Assembly (NCBI GenBank): GCA_019217005.1
Contig: JAHBNG010000048.1
Coordinates: 1-64,000, forward strand
Origin: Chloroflexi bacterium TSY
GTDB lineage: Bacteria > Chloroflexota > Anaerolineae > Caldilineales > Caldilineaceae
DNA length: 64,000 nt
Direction: 5' to 3'
Below the pieces are notes generated by a model. That model saw only the letters and a list, made by a program, of their open reading frames with translations. It was not told the origin of the DNA and did no database searches. Positions 16,290-24,997 of the stretch are shown piece by piece; within the stretch, counting starts at the first letter, position 1, and each line of letters opens with the position of its first letter. The translations under genes were made by a program, and so were the position numbers.

Positions 16290-17807
16290 TCAATCGCAAG
16301 CTGAGTCCAATAACTCGTCGAATGATAGTGTTTGCGCATACCACTTCACAGTTAGATCAGTACCTCGAAAAGGACGTTGTGTAGGTCCACCTTGATCAGA
16401 TCCGACACGCCAGCGTTCCAGTGGTAAGAGCCGCTCTGCCCCCCAAGGCGTCGCCCCGCTGAGCGATGACCAAGGAGCAGAATCGTCAGCACGCCAGAGA
16501 AAGCCTCCCGGCCCCATTCCTGTGTGAATAGCGAGTTGAAACGAAAATCGTTCACCCGGCGAATAAGTCGGTCCCAGCCAATAATGGGGGCTCCGTCCAG
16601 GAGCGGCACTTAGCAAGAGGGAGAGGCGTTGCTCTGGTCCCTGAAATCCAAGCCAGAACGGGGCAATACGTACATCCTTCGTCCATCCACAAAGCAACGT
16701 TTGGGCTTCGCCACCACCTAAATGCTTATCCGAAAAGTTCTGTAATTGCGCATTCTCGCTCGAGAAGCTGGGCGAACTCGCACTCCCTTTTTGGATAGGT
16801 TCTAAGAGCGGCAGTCGCCCATCAAAGTGCCACGCAATGAGCTGTCTCTGGCGAGGGGCGTTTTCCTCTTCGACGAAAGGTGACATTTTCACTTCATCAT
16901 CCACAAACGGCGTCCAAGTTGCAGAGGGTGGCAATGTAAACGGCCACCATAACCACTCTCGAACCTTGGCAGACGTATCCAACACTTGATAACGAAGTCC
17001 ATCCTGGTCAAGTGCGGCCTGTACACAGTGAAGATACTCAACGTCTTCTGGCATGAGCGGCAATGTGCCAGCACCAGCGGTGAGAATCTGCAACACACCC
17101 TCGTGAACCTGCACATCAAAGGCCATGATATGGCTACAAACATAGGCGATGACACCGTGGCGGACGAGAATCTGCCAGAAGTCCCAACGATTCTTTGTAT
17201 CCAAATTCCGTTGATAGTCTCCAGAAAAGCCGTTGATGGGATAGGCGGGATGATGACCAAAGACAAGCTTATGGCGTGCGTCTGCATGGGCAGCCAATGT
17301 TTTGTCGAGCCAGGAGGTTTCCACACGACCATCACCCAATCCTGACCACATCGTATTGACAAAGACCATCAAGAGGTCATCGCGACGCACGAAGTAGCTT
17401 AACCCCTGTTGCTCGATCGGCCCATTTTGAGGCAAATGTGACATTACATCTCGAAAGACGGCTTCACTCAATGCATCATAGGTTGTGTGATTACCTGTCG
17501 TATGATAAAGAGGGGTTGCGTCTCGATCAAGCCAAGACATTTCATGCTCAAACCAATAACGCCATTGGCTTTTCAATGCGTGTTCATCGCTCACCAATCC
17601 TTTGATCTCATCACCTGGAAAGCAGATGAATTCGGGTTGCGGATGCAAGCGTGAAACGACTTGATTGACAGATGCAAAGGTGGCTTCATGTCGACCGCCT
17701 GGAATCCCTGAGCAGCAATCTGCGTAGCAGACGAACTGATGCCCTTCGTTGTTGCGCGGAAGCAAAGCTGGAGTGTTCCTTGAAGAAGATGGTCGCTTAT
17801 CCATCAT
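16290..17807 (-). CDS. Metallophosphoesterase with C-terminal beta-sandwich-like region
   Basis: 505 residues. The N-terminal 250 residues follow the calcineurin-like phosphoesterase plan: CYADCCSG in place of the usual D-x-H block, FICFPGDEIKG (G-D), LYHTTGNHTTY (G-N-H), KLVFGHHPAYP and VCSHIMAFDVQVHEG (late His motifs). The first motif is unusual because the D-x-H histidine is missing. The C-terminal 200 residues (ending ...RGTDLTVKWYAQTLSFDELL) look like a concanavalin/laminin-G-type sandwich, where such a motif is common at the edge strand. No signal peptide is seen. A short reading frame lies 6 bases upstream. Confidence 0.72.
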   Translation of the reverse strand: MMDKRPSSSRNTPALLPRNNEGHQFVCYADCCSGIPGGRHEATFASVNQVVSRLHPQPEFICFPGDEIKGLVSDEHALKSQWRYWFEHEMSWLDRDATPLYHTTGNHTTYDALSEAVFRDVMSHLPQNGPIEQQGLSYFVRRDDLLMVFVNTMWSGLGDGRVETSWLDKTLAAHADARHKLVFGHHPAYPINGFSGDYQRNLDTKNRWDFWQILVRHGVIAYVCSHIMAFDVQVHEGVLQILTAGAGTLPLMPEDVEYLHCVQAALDQDGLRYQVLDTSAKVREWLWWPFTLPPSATWTPFVDDEVKMSPFVEEENAPRQRQLIAWHFDGRLPLLEPIQKGSASSPSFSSENAQLQNFSDKHLGGGEAQTLLCGWTKDVRIAPFWLGFQGPEQRLSLLLSAAPGRSPHYWLGPTYSPGERFSFQLAIHTGMGPGGFLWRADDSAPWSSLSGATPWGAERLLPLERWRVGSDQGGPTQRPFRGTDLTVKWYAQTLSFDELLDSACD

Positions 17808-17813
17808 ATCCTT

Positions 17814-18023
17814 CTAACCATAATCCATTGTTTCAATCATCTCAATTATGTCGGGCACATGATCATCAAATCCATACTTCAACGCAAAGTAGACCACAAA
17901 GAAGAGCTTTCGTCTTGCTTCAAAATCGATCCGAGCAAAAAAATTTCTCTCCACTGGACCAGTGTAATGGTGGAGAATCTGCTCGACAAACCCACGACCA
18001 TACCGCAAGAAGGATGAAAACAA
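17814..18023 (-). pseudogene. Short remnant, possibly the C-terminal end of a phosphotransferase-type kinase
   Basis: 69 codons (HHYTGPVERNFFARIDFEAR... ending IEMIETMDYG) with coding-like composition but no proper beginning. The pattern recalls the C-terminal helices of APH-family kinases. Its stop is 6 bases before the metallophosphoesterase start. Low confidence; it may be a small real gene. Confidence 0.35.
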
Positions 18024-18045
18024 AGTTTAGGAATGAGAATTAAAT

Positions 18046-18112
18046 AAATTCAGTAAGTTGTGCATGTCATTCTCGAGTGAAACGAAGAATCTATGCGCAA
18101 CTTATTGAATTT
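18046..18112. repeat. Family A-related palindrome with different arms
   Basis: Arms AAATTCAGTAAGTTGTGCAT (18046-18065) and its imperfect complement (18092-18112) enclose GTCATTCTCGAGTGAAACG and GAAGAATCT, the same inner motifs as family A repeats at 23316 and 59889. Confidence 0.6.
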
Positions 18113-18136
18113 TCGTTCCTTAGTGCTGAGTCCCAA

Positions 18137-18706
18137 TTAGGACTCAGACCCTCTTTGATAAAGAGGCCCTAACTCATCGCCGAGCGGGAAGAGTGAATTC
18201 AGACCAGCTGTGGCAAGTGCAAGGTCCACTTTGGTCACCAGTTCATTTGTCAAGTCTCCTTTTCGTAATAAAGGGAATATGTTGATGAGCTGGGTTAGTT
18301 GAGATTGGGTCAACTGCTTGTCGCTCTTCGTCAGATTTAACAGTGCATCAGCTAAGATGGAGGCAAGATGACGTCGTGGTTTATCGAGTAAGCGACAAAC
18401 TGTCCATGCATCACGTGCAAGTGTCGATAGCTCTTGTACGCTTTGGGTCAGAGTGAGACTATCTGGCTCAAATGCTTCAGCTAAAACGGCCGCCGTATTC
18501 TCCAACTCGGCCACAATACTTTCAAGTCGATATAGAGCGCCTTCTGTCTGAAGGCTCTGCTGATGTTGATAAGTTTCCCAACGGACCAACACGACGCGTG
18601 GTTGACTTCGACTCGTCACGACAAGCGGTTCGTCCTGCTCGGCGACCTGACGAACAAGCGCAGGGAAGTTATCGCGTGCTTCTGTAACGCTAACTGTTTG
18701 CGACAT
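18137..18706 (-). CDS. Phd/YefM-family antitoxin-like protein with long C-terminal extension
   Basis: 189 residues. The first 55 residues match the Phd/YefM antitoxin DNA-binding domain: VSVTEARDNFPALVRQVAEQ then PLVVTSRSQPRVVLVRWETY. A normal antitoxin ends at about 80-90 residues; this one continues for about 130 residues of predicted helix that I do not recognise. No RelE- or Doc-type toxin lies on either side, so it may be an orphan regulator or the extension may replace the partner. A 17-bp perfect palindrome lies 25 bases upstream and may be its operator. Confidence 0.72.
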   Translation of the reverse strand: MSQTVSVTEARDNFPALVRQVAEQDEPLVVTSRSQPRVVLVRWETYQHQQSLQTEGALYRLESIVAELENTAAVLAEAFEPDSLTLTQSVQELSTLARDAWTVCRLLDKPRRHLASILADALLNLTKSDKQLTQSQLTQLINIFPLLRKGDLTNELVTKVDLALATAGLNSLFPLGDELGPLYQRGSES

Positions 18707-18730
18707 AGATTTCCTCTTTGAGGCTTATCA

Positions 18731-18770
18731 TACACTACATCTGCCCAGAAAAATGGGCAGATGTAGTGTA
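18731..18770 (-). promoter_or_regulatory. Perfect 17-bp palindrome upstream of the Phd-like gene
   Basis: TACACTACATCTGCCCA (18731-18747) and its exact complement (18754-18770) surround a 6-base A-rich loop. Phd/YefM proteins autoregulate through palindromes in their promoter, so this is a candidate operator; alternatively it is a hairpin of an upstream transcript. Confidence 0.5.
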
Positions 18771-18921
18771 ACAAACAAAAGTTGCTTTGTCAACAGACGA
18801 GGAATGAGAGAATGTAGTGAGACAATCAGATACCATTGCTAGCGTGAAGCATACGATTGCCCTATTGGCTAGTGAGTTCTGTTTATGCTACTATTCTGTG
18901 AATTAAAAGCAAAAATTGACA

Positions 18922-18994
18922 GTGTGTCCCAAAGTGTGTAAATGGAGACTGCTTAGTCAGAGACCCAGCTTCATTTACACACTTTGTGGTACCC
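18922..18994. repeat. Family B palindromic repeat, copy 1
   Basis: The arms read GTGTGTCCCAAAGTGTGTAA...ATG on the left and CATTTACACACTTTG...ACCC on the right, with a middle containing GCTTAGTCAGAGA. The same arms and the middle AGTCAGAGA or AGTCAAAGA recur at 43312 and 60353; 44378 shares the arms. This copy lies directly upstream of the glycine-betaine-type binding protein gene. Confidence 0.75.
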
Positions 18995-19021
18995 ATCCCA
19001 AAAATTGAGGGAGAATGAAAC

Positions 19022-19975
19022 ATGACCCAAACCAAAAAATATCCATTGAGCCTATTGATGGGAATTTTGTCCCTTGTTTTTGCTGCGTGTGTTCCGGTCG
19101 CAGCACCCAGCAAGCCAACGATCAAATTAGCAGAAAATCCCTGGACAGGATCAGCCGTCAACAATGCCGTTGCCAAGATCATCCTCGAAGAGCAATTGGG
19201 CTATCCAGTTGAGATCGTGGCGATCGACCAATATCAGCAATGGCCTGCTATTGCCAGTGGCGAGTTGAGTGCGAGTTTGGAGATTTGGCTATCCGGTCAC
19301 AGCGAGGAGATGGAAGAATATCTACAAGAAGGTAGTGAGCTTGTGGAGCCTTTGGGTGATTTGGGCGTCATCGGTAAAATTGGGTGGTTTATCCCGGCCT
19401 ATATGGTTGACCGGAACGCCGCATACGCAACTTGGGAAGGCTTTGTTGGACCAGAGGCTGCCGCTGAATTTGCCACAGCTCAGACAGGAGACAAAGGTCA
19501 ATTTATTGCTGGTGATCCGAGTTGGGGTCAATATGATGCGGATATTATCAATAATTTGGACATGGAGTTCGAGGTTGTCTATGCCGGTTCAGAGCAAGCC
19601 CAATTGGCTGCACTTGACTCGGCCTATAGCCGGGAAGAACCATTCCTCTTCTACTTTTGGACGCCTCACTCAGCCTTTGCGAAATATGATCTGGTGAACG
19701 TTGCCCTGCCTGAATATAGCGATGAGTGTTGGGCCGGTTCCGAAGAAGGTGGCGTCAATTGTGATTATCCAGAAGATATCTTGCTCAAGATCGGCTATCC
19801 CGGTCTGGCCGAAGAAGCACCAGAAGCCCATCAGTTTCTCAAAAATATGCAGTTGACCAATGAAGCTCAAATTGAGATGATCTTTGCCATTGACGACATG
19901 GGGCAATCGGCCGAAGAAGCAGCACAGGCGTGGGTTGAAGCGAATGAAGAGGTCTGGAGTACTTGGCTGCCCTAG
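19022..19975 (+). CDS. Glycine betaine/proline-type ABC transporter substrate-binding lipoprotein (OpuAC/ProX-like)
   Basis: 317 residues. It has a lipoprotein signal (LLMGILSLVFAAC, Cys about residue 21), so it is anchored outside the membrane. The mature part begins KLAENPWTGSAVNNAVAKII and continues with the OpuAC pattern: LEEQLGYPVEIV, WPAIASGELSASLEIWLSGH and a late FFYFWTPHSAFAKYDLVNV-like segment typical of aromatic-box betaine binders. The ABC ATPase follows 77 bases downstream. A permease gene, expected in such an operon, is absent. The ligand could be a betaine or another quaternary amine. Confidence 0.85.
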   Translation: MTQTKKYPLSLLMGILSLVFAACVPVAAPSKPTIKLAENPWTGSAVNNAVAKIILEEQLGYPVEIVAIDQYQQWPAIASGELSASLEIWLSGHSEEMEEYLQEGSELVEPLGDLGVIGKIGWFIPAYMVDRNAAYATWEGFVGPEAAAEFATAQTGDKGQFIAGDPSWGQYDADIINNLDMEFEVVYAGSEQAQLAALDSAYSREEPFLFYFWTPHSAFAKYDLVNVALPEYSDECWAGSEEGGVNCDYPEDILLKIGYPGLAEEAPEAHQFLKNMQLTNEAQIEMIFAIDDMGQSAEEAAQAWVEANEEVWSTWLP

Positions 19976-20052
19976 AACCTATCTGAAAAGTGGCTGTGAG
20001 TCCAATCAGATTCTCGAGCAAGAAGTCATCGTCACAGAACTTTTTGAAGCAT

Positions 20053-21222
20053 ATGCCTGACTTAAAAAAAGAGCCTCAGATTGTTTGTCGCAATTTGTGG
20101 AAAATTTTTGGCCCTCGTGCTGACACAATATTTGATTCGTTGAGTCAATCCTCCAATGATGCCCCCGGGCATAGTCGTTCGCGTCAAACGATTCTGGAAG
20201 AGACTGGGCATGTTGTTGCAGTTCGGGATGTCTCGTTTCAGGTCGCGCAAGGAGAGACGTTTGTCATAATGGGGTTGTCGGGCAGCGGGAAGTCAACGCT
20301 TTTGCGCTGCCTAACTCGTCTCATTCCCCCAACCGCGGGAAAGATCTTGATTGGTGACGACGATATATTGGCGCTCAACGATAAAGCTCTGCGGAACGTA
20401 CGACGCACCAAAATGAGTATGGTCTTCCAACACTTTGGCCTCTTTCCTCACCGTCAGGTCATCGACAATGTGGCCTACGGATTGGAAGTACAGGGGATTG
20501 ATCTTGAAACGCGACACACTCGAGCTCAAGAAGTCATCGATTTGGTGACGCTCAACGGATGGGAATTCCATTATCCCAATGAGCTGAGCGGCGGCATGCA
20601 GCAACGTGTCGGAATCGCGCGTGCGTTGGCGGTCGATCCAGATCTGCTCATGTTTGATGAACCATTCAGCGCATTGGACCCACTCATCCGGCGGGAGATG
20701 CAGGACGAACTCCTGACGCTCCAGACCGTGATGCACAAAACCATTCTCTTTATCACACATGATTTTTTAGAAGCGGTGAAACTCGGTGATCGCATTGCAA
20801 TTATGAAAGATGGGGAGATTGAGCAAGTGGGCACACCCGCCGATTTGGTCCTTCGCCCCGCGAATGATTATGTACAAGAGTTTACGAAAGATGTGCCGCG
20901 GACCCAAGTATTGACAGCGTCTTCCCTGATCAGCCAACCAAGTTCAGTGGTGGAAGCCATTCACGAAATCTCTTGGGATCCGACAAATGACGAACAATCT
21001 TCGTTTGCTTGTCTCTGTGCACCATCTGGGCACTTTCGCGGATTGGCCCTGCGGGGTGGGGAAGTATTGACTGAGCTTCCAACTGTATCACCTGCAACCT
21101 CTCTCGGCGAACTGATTCCTCTTGCAATGAGTCAACCACATCCAATTCCTGTGGTCGATTTAGATCAGAAACTCATGGGGCTCGTAACGCACGACGCAAT
21201 TCTACAGGCCACCAAAGGGTAA
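20053..21222 (+). CDS. Glycine betaine/proline-type ABC transporter ATP-binding protein (OpuAA/ProV-like)
   Basis: About 389 residues from ATG 20053; an upstream start near 19990 is possible and neither has a strong ribosome-binding site. It has Walker [10 protein letters not shown], a Q-loop [16 protein letters not shown], signature LSGGMQQR, Walker [14 protein letters not shown] and the switch His in LFITHDF. A CBS-type C-terminal region follows (about residues 270-389), as in OpuAA/ProV where it senses ionic strength. A 40-residue insert between the first strand and Walker A ([16 protein letters not shown]...) is typical of this subfamily. It should energise uptake with the preceding binding protein, but the permease is not in the window. 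Confidence 0.88.
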   Translation: MPDLKKEPQIVCRNLWKIFGPRADTIFDSLSQSSNDAPGHSRSRQTILEETGHVVAVRDVSFQVAQGETFVIMGLSGSGKSTLLRCLTRLIPPTAGKILIGDDDILALNDKALRNVRRTKMSMVFQHFGLFPHRQVIDNVAYGLEVQGIDLETRHTRAQEVIDLVTLNGWEFHYPNELSGGMQQRVGIARALAVDPDLLMFDEPFSALDPLIRREMQDELLTLQTVMHKTILFITHDFLEAVKLGDRIAIMKDGEIEQVGTPADLVLRPANDYVQEFTKDVPRTQVLTASSLISQPSSVVEAIHEISWDPTNDEQSSFACLCAPSGHFRGLALRGGEVLTELPTVSPATSLGELIPLAMSQPHPIPVVDLDQKLMGLVTHDAILQATKG

Positions 21223-21353
21223 GAATTCTTTAGGATCATTTCGGTCAAGTGGTAGAGCCTATTCGGTCGGTCCGGCGTAACAAACAGGCGGGTTGTTCTA
21301 CAACTGGTCGAAGCTATGTCTGATAGCGATCAACAAACTGTCTATAAAGCACT

Positions 21354-21938
21354 ATGTCCCTACATCGTCACCCTCAACACGATCAGCATCGCGAACAGCA
21401 GTGGGATGAATCGCTACGGACAGGTCAGCGGGCCGTGCGGGCCGTGACAAACTTTCTGGAAAGCGATCTGGTCAAACGAAGTTGGTTTCATACACAGTTG
21501 GTGCAGAGCGTTGAGGAGGAGCCACGTTACCAGCCATTGGGAATCGATCTCTTGTGGGTGGTTCGTGAATCAAGCTTTTTGCGCTGCATAACGGTCGAGG
21601 TGAAGGGAGATCGCAACGACCAGACAGGCAATTTCTTTTTTGAGACAGTCAGCGATATTGAACGAACAACTCTTGGGGGCTTTGTTGTTTCGCGGGCGGA
21701 ATGGTTATGCTATTATTTTGTCAACAGCGGCACGCTCTATTGTTTACCCATGCAGTTTGTCAAACCCTGGTTTGTTGAAAATAAGCACCGCTTCAAAGAG
21801 CGCCGAGCGTACAGTCGTCGTGGGCAAGCTACATGGTCCACAGCGGGCCATATTGTGCCGATCAAGACGGTCTTGGCAGAAGTTGCTCAAGTCAAGGCTT
21901 TTCGGTGGCAAAGAAATGCGTGGCGAGGCGTTACATGA
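21354..21938 (+). CDS. Small PD-(D/E)XK nuclease-like protein
   Basis: 194 residues. The core reads PLGIDLLWVV followed 12-15 residues later by CITVEVKGD, the D...E-x-K arrangement of PD-(D/E)XK nucleases, then FFFETVSDIE. I do not recognise a named family; DNA repair or a stand-alone restriction-like activity are possible. It overlaps the convergent radical SAM gene by 8 bases at their 3' ends. It is not obviously in an operon. Confidence 0.55.
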   Translation: MSLHRHPQHDQHREQQWDESLRTGQRAVRAVTNFLESDLVKRSWFHTQLVQSVEEEPRYQPLGIDLLWVVRESSFLRCITVEVKGDRNDQTGNFFFETVSDIERTTLGGFVVSRAEWLCYYFVNSGTLYCLPMQFVKPWFVENKHRFKERRAYSRRGQATWSTAGHIVPIKTVLAEVAQVKAFRWQRNAWRGVT

Positions 21939-23271
21939 CATTCCGATACGCATACGTCCGGCGATAGCCATAATCTGTGCTAAAGCTGCCAAAAAGCTTT
22001 TTGCTTGCCTGGCGAATGGGGTGTCGCCGGAAAGAACGTAACCCTCGTAGGGCAATTTGGGTAGGGCTATAGGTCTTGCGGCAGAGCCAATCATATGCGG
22101 CACGTAGCTCTTCAACCGTGAAATTTTTGGGAATAAATGTGACGTGGGCCGTATCATAGTAGCTCCACGGGGCATCCAGTAGGCGTCCTTCGCGTTCAAC
22201 CACATCACGGAAGGGTGTTCCCGGATAGGGTGTCAACATCGTGGTGCTGATGCTGTCCAAGTCGCTGGTACGAATAAAATCCCACATGGCCTGGAATGTG
22301 GCAGGCGTGTCTTCATCAAAGCCCATCACAAAGAGACCCACGACACCAACGTTATGTTGACGGATTTGGCGGATTGCCTCCTGGGCACCTGCCACTTGCC
22401 CCTTTGATTTGCCGCCTAACTCGCTTCGATTATCGGGGTTGACGCTTTCGAAGCCAATGAAATGCTTGTCCAGATGCGCCGCGACGCTCTGTTCTAAAAG
22501 CTCTGGATACTTGGCAATACTCATCTCAGATTGGCAGGTCCAACTATGTAAGTCAAGCGGGGCCAAAGCATCGAACAGATCTGCGCAATAGTCAGGATCC
22601 GTTGTGAAATTGAGGCCAAAGTTGTCGTCGGTCAAAAAGAAGCGTTGAATGCCGCGTCGTTCTATCTCATCAACCACTTCGTCTACTGGACGAAGGCGCA
22701 TTTTGCGCCCACTCACACGAATTGCCGTACAGAACGAGCAGTTGCGGGGACAGCCACGCGTGATTTCAAGATAAGGGGTCCAATAATTCTCTTTTTCATT
22801 CACCATCTCAATGACGCGATCAGAAATGGTGGCAATTCCTTCCAAATCGGCCCAAGTCTCATCATGGTAAAGAGGCTTTAGCCCCCGAATTCCCTCCGCT
22901 GCATAATCTTGAATCAGCGTTTGCCACGTAAAATATCCTTCGCCCGACATGACGCTGTGCGCAAACATTTTTGTATGCTCCGGCATCAACGTTGCATGAA
23001 CGCCACCCACAACAACGCCGGCCCCCTGCTTCATGGCAGAGCGAGCAATCCGTTCGGCACCCTCAATGGTAACGGTCATTGAGGTAATGCCAACCAAATC
23101 TCCCTCGCTTAAGGTATCAAGCGGTAGCTCATAGAGATTTTCGTCCCAGATCTCGACGGATATCTCGTCCGGCACCAGCGATGCCAAACGCATCAACGTA
23201 TACGGGGATCCGGGGGCTTTGCCAAAAATACGGCCATCTCGTTTGGGCCGAATTAGAACAATGCGTCTCAT
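21931..23271 (-). CDS. B12-binding domain radical SAM protein
   Basis: 446 residues. An N-terminal cobalamin-binding Rossmann-like domain (about residues 1-140: GDLVGITSMTVTIEGAERIA, GAGVVVGGVHATLMPEH) is followed by a radical SAM barrel with the canonical C-x3-C-x2-C cluster in EITRGCPRNCSFCTAIRVSG (about residue 175) and IQRFFLTDDNFGLN. The C-terminal tail after residue 370 is helical. Such proteins use cobalamin and SAM for methylation or rearrangement of lipids, hopanoids or natural products; the exact reaction cannot be told. It is transcribed alone. Confidence 0.88.
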   Translation of the reverse strand: MRRIVLIRPKRDGRIFGKAPGSPYTLMRLASLVPDEISVEIWDENLYELPLDTLSEGDLVGITSMTVTIEGAERIARSAMKQGAGVVVGGVHATLMPEHTKMFAHSVMSGEGYFTWQTLIQDYAAEGIRGLKPLYHDETWADLEGIATISDRVIEMVNEKENYWTPYLEITRGCPRNCSFCTAIRVSGRKMRLRPVDEVVDEIERRGIQRFFLTDDNFGLNFTTDPDYCADLFDALAPLDLHSWTCQSEMSIAKYPELLEQSVAAHLDKHFIGFESVNPDNRSELGGKSKGQVAGAQEAIRQIRQHNVGVVGLFVMGFDEDTPATFQAMWDFIRTSDLDSISTTMLTPYPGTPFRDVVEREGRLLDAPWSYYDTAHVTFIPKNFTVEELRAAYDWLCRKTYSPTQIALRGLRSFRRHPIRQASKKLFGSFSTDYGYRRTYAYRNVM

Positions 23272-23315
23272 TTCTCCTCCATGAGGGGGAACTATTTGGG
23301 TGTTTTATTGTATAC

Positions 23316-23402
23316 TCAGTAAACTGCAATCGTTCGATTCTTCGCTTCATGGGTACGATGCACCCACTACGTGAACGGAATGACACGATAGCGGTCTACT
23401 GA
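23316..23402. repeat. Family A palindromic repeat, copy 2
   Basis: Begins TCAGTAAACTGCAATCGTT and ends ACACGATAGCGGTCTACTGA, with GATTCTTCGCTTC and GGAATGACA inside. The two ends are imperfect inverted repeats. It sits between the radical SAM gene start and an IS. Confidence 0.75.
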
Positions 23403-23415
23403 TGCTGAACAAGCT

Positions 23416-24707
23416 TAAGGCCAATCCAAAAAATAAAATATACGCGAGAAGGTGTTAAACTAGCTCTCCAAAAGGAGCAAAAATGACAATCTCGCCAGAA
23501 ATGGTTGAAGTCTTGAAAGAGACGAAGGCCATGTTAAGTGGATACGAAAGAAGGCACTTCATGGCCCAAACGGTCAAAACGATATGCGAAGGGAGTCCGA
23601 CGAAAGCAGAACGAGAGTTGGGCTGGAATCGGGCGACGATAGCCAAAGCCCTGGAAGAACTAGAAGGCGGCTTCTGTTATGTCGACCAAAGCCACCGACG
23701 TGGTCGCAAAAAAGCCGAAGACCATATCCCCACTTTACTGGCCGATATGGTTGAAATCGCCGATCAATTCAGCCAGACCGATCCCACCTTTCGCCCCCCC
23801 ACTCGACTAACCGCCGCCGAAATGCGTACCCAGCTCATCGAGCAGAAAGGATACACAGATGAGGAATTGCCTGGCGAAGAGGCCATCCGCTTGAAGCTCA
23901 ATGAGTTAGGCTATGGCTCAAACCGGGTCAAAAAAAGTCAACCAGTGAAAAAGATCCCAGAGACCGATGCGATCTTTGATAGAATTCATCAGATCAATCA
24001 AGAAGCGGATGCAGACGAGACGGTTCTGCGCCTCTTGGGATGCCAAAGCGACGATTTTACTTGACCGTTTCTCGAGAGAAGGGATAAGTCGAGTGGTTGT
24101 CAAAGCGCTCGATCATGACTTTCAAGATAAGAAGACCGAGAAAGTCACTCCTTTTGGCATTTACCTCCCTTCAACCAAGGAACTCTTTCTTTACTTGACT
24201 CAGTCGAAAGTGACTAGTGACTGTATTGTCGACTGCCTGATTGATTTTTGGGAAAGCGTACGTGAACACTTTCCTCACGTCAAGACCCTCGTGATCAATC
24301 AGGACAATGGTCCCGAAAATCATACCCGTCGGACTCAGTTTATGTATCGTCTCACTCAGTTTGTTGAGCACTATCGTCTCTATTCAGCTCGCCTGCTACC
24401 CTCCTTATCACAGTAAATACAACCCCATCGAACGGGTTTGGGGCCATCTTGAAAACACTGGAACGGTTCTCTTCTCGATTCTCTTGAGACCGTTCTCAAT
24501 TTTGCCGTTCTTTTCGCTTTAACCAACTACAACCCTTCGTTCACCTGAATTCCACTCTTTATGAGACCGGCGTCAAACTCACTCAGAAAGAGATGGACCG
24601 TTTGGCACAACGCTTCCAACGTTTACCTGGTTTAGAAAAATGGTTTGTCCTTATTCCCCCTCTCCATTCTCTCGTTCGCGTATAATTATTTTTTTGGTTT
24701 AGCCTTA
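23416..24707 (+). mobile_element. ISAzo13-type insertion sequence with inverted ends
   Basis: The left end TAAGGCCAATCCAAAAAAT (23416) matches the reverse complement of the right end TAAGGCTAAACCAAAAAAAT (24707 inwards). The element is about 1.29 kb and holds a single broken transposase gene. No clear target duplication was found. Short repeats at 28175 and 43578 have similar ends. Confidence 0.75.
23483..24685 (+). pseudogene. ISAzo13-family transposase, at least two frameshifts
   Basis: The first frame from ATG 23483 carries the N-terminal helix-turn-helix part (ELGWNRATIAKALEEL) and runs to 24064. The DDE part continues in another frame (ATILLDRFSREGISRVVVKA..., VKTLVINQDNGPENHTRR). A third frame supplies ACYPPYHSKYNPIERVWG, with the catalytic Glu in the P-I-E-R motif, and a later frame ends TGVKLTQKEMDRLAQRFQR, the typical ISAzo13 tail, with the stop near 24684. 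Together these span a normal-length transposase but cannot be read through, so the IS is probably inactive. Confidence 0.8.
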
Positions 24708-24776
24708 CTCAATCCAAAATCGAGCCGGATCATATCATACAATTTGAAACGAACCAAGAATTAATAGGAAGTTTTT

Positions 24777-24931
24777 GGGGTGGTTCATTTTAGCTGGATA
24801 GATAGGTTTACACTTTTAGAAACAGAAAGAACGTTTATATTCTCTGATTTCGCCGGTTCTCAGAGAGAAAACGGTCTCATATAGATTTTTGTCTATATAT
24901 CAAAAGTGTAAACCTAATTTTGAACCACCCC
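24777..24931. mobile_element. Family C MITE (155 bp), copy 1, TSD AAGTTTTT
   Basis: Terminal inverted repeats GGGGTGGTTCA; inside each end lies AGGTTTACACTTTT. It is flanked by an exact 8-bp direct repeat AAGTTTTT. It is nearly identical to 28358-28512 and 33607-33761. It has no coding capacity. Confidence 0.92.
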
Positions 24932-24997
24932 AAGTTTTTGATAAAAATTAACATTCATCTTCCCAATAGGTAGATGAACCAAAATTAAGGAAGACCC

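Noticed and set aside
24777..24931. Family C palindromes as rho-independent terminators
   Set aside because: Exact 8-bp target duplications on five copies and insertion inside a gene show that they are mobile elements.
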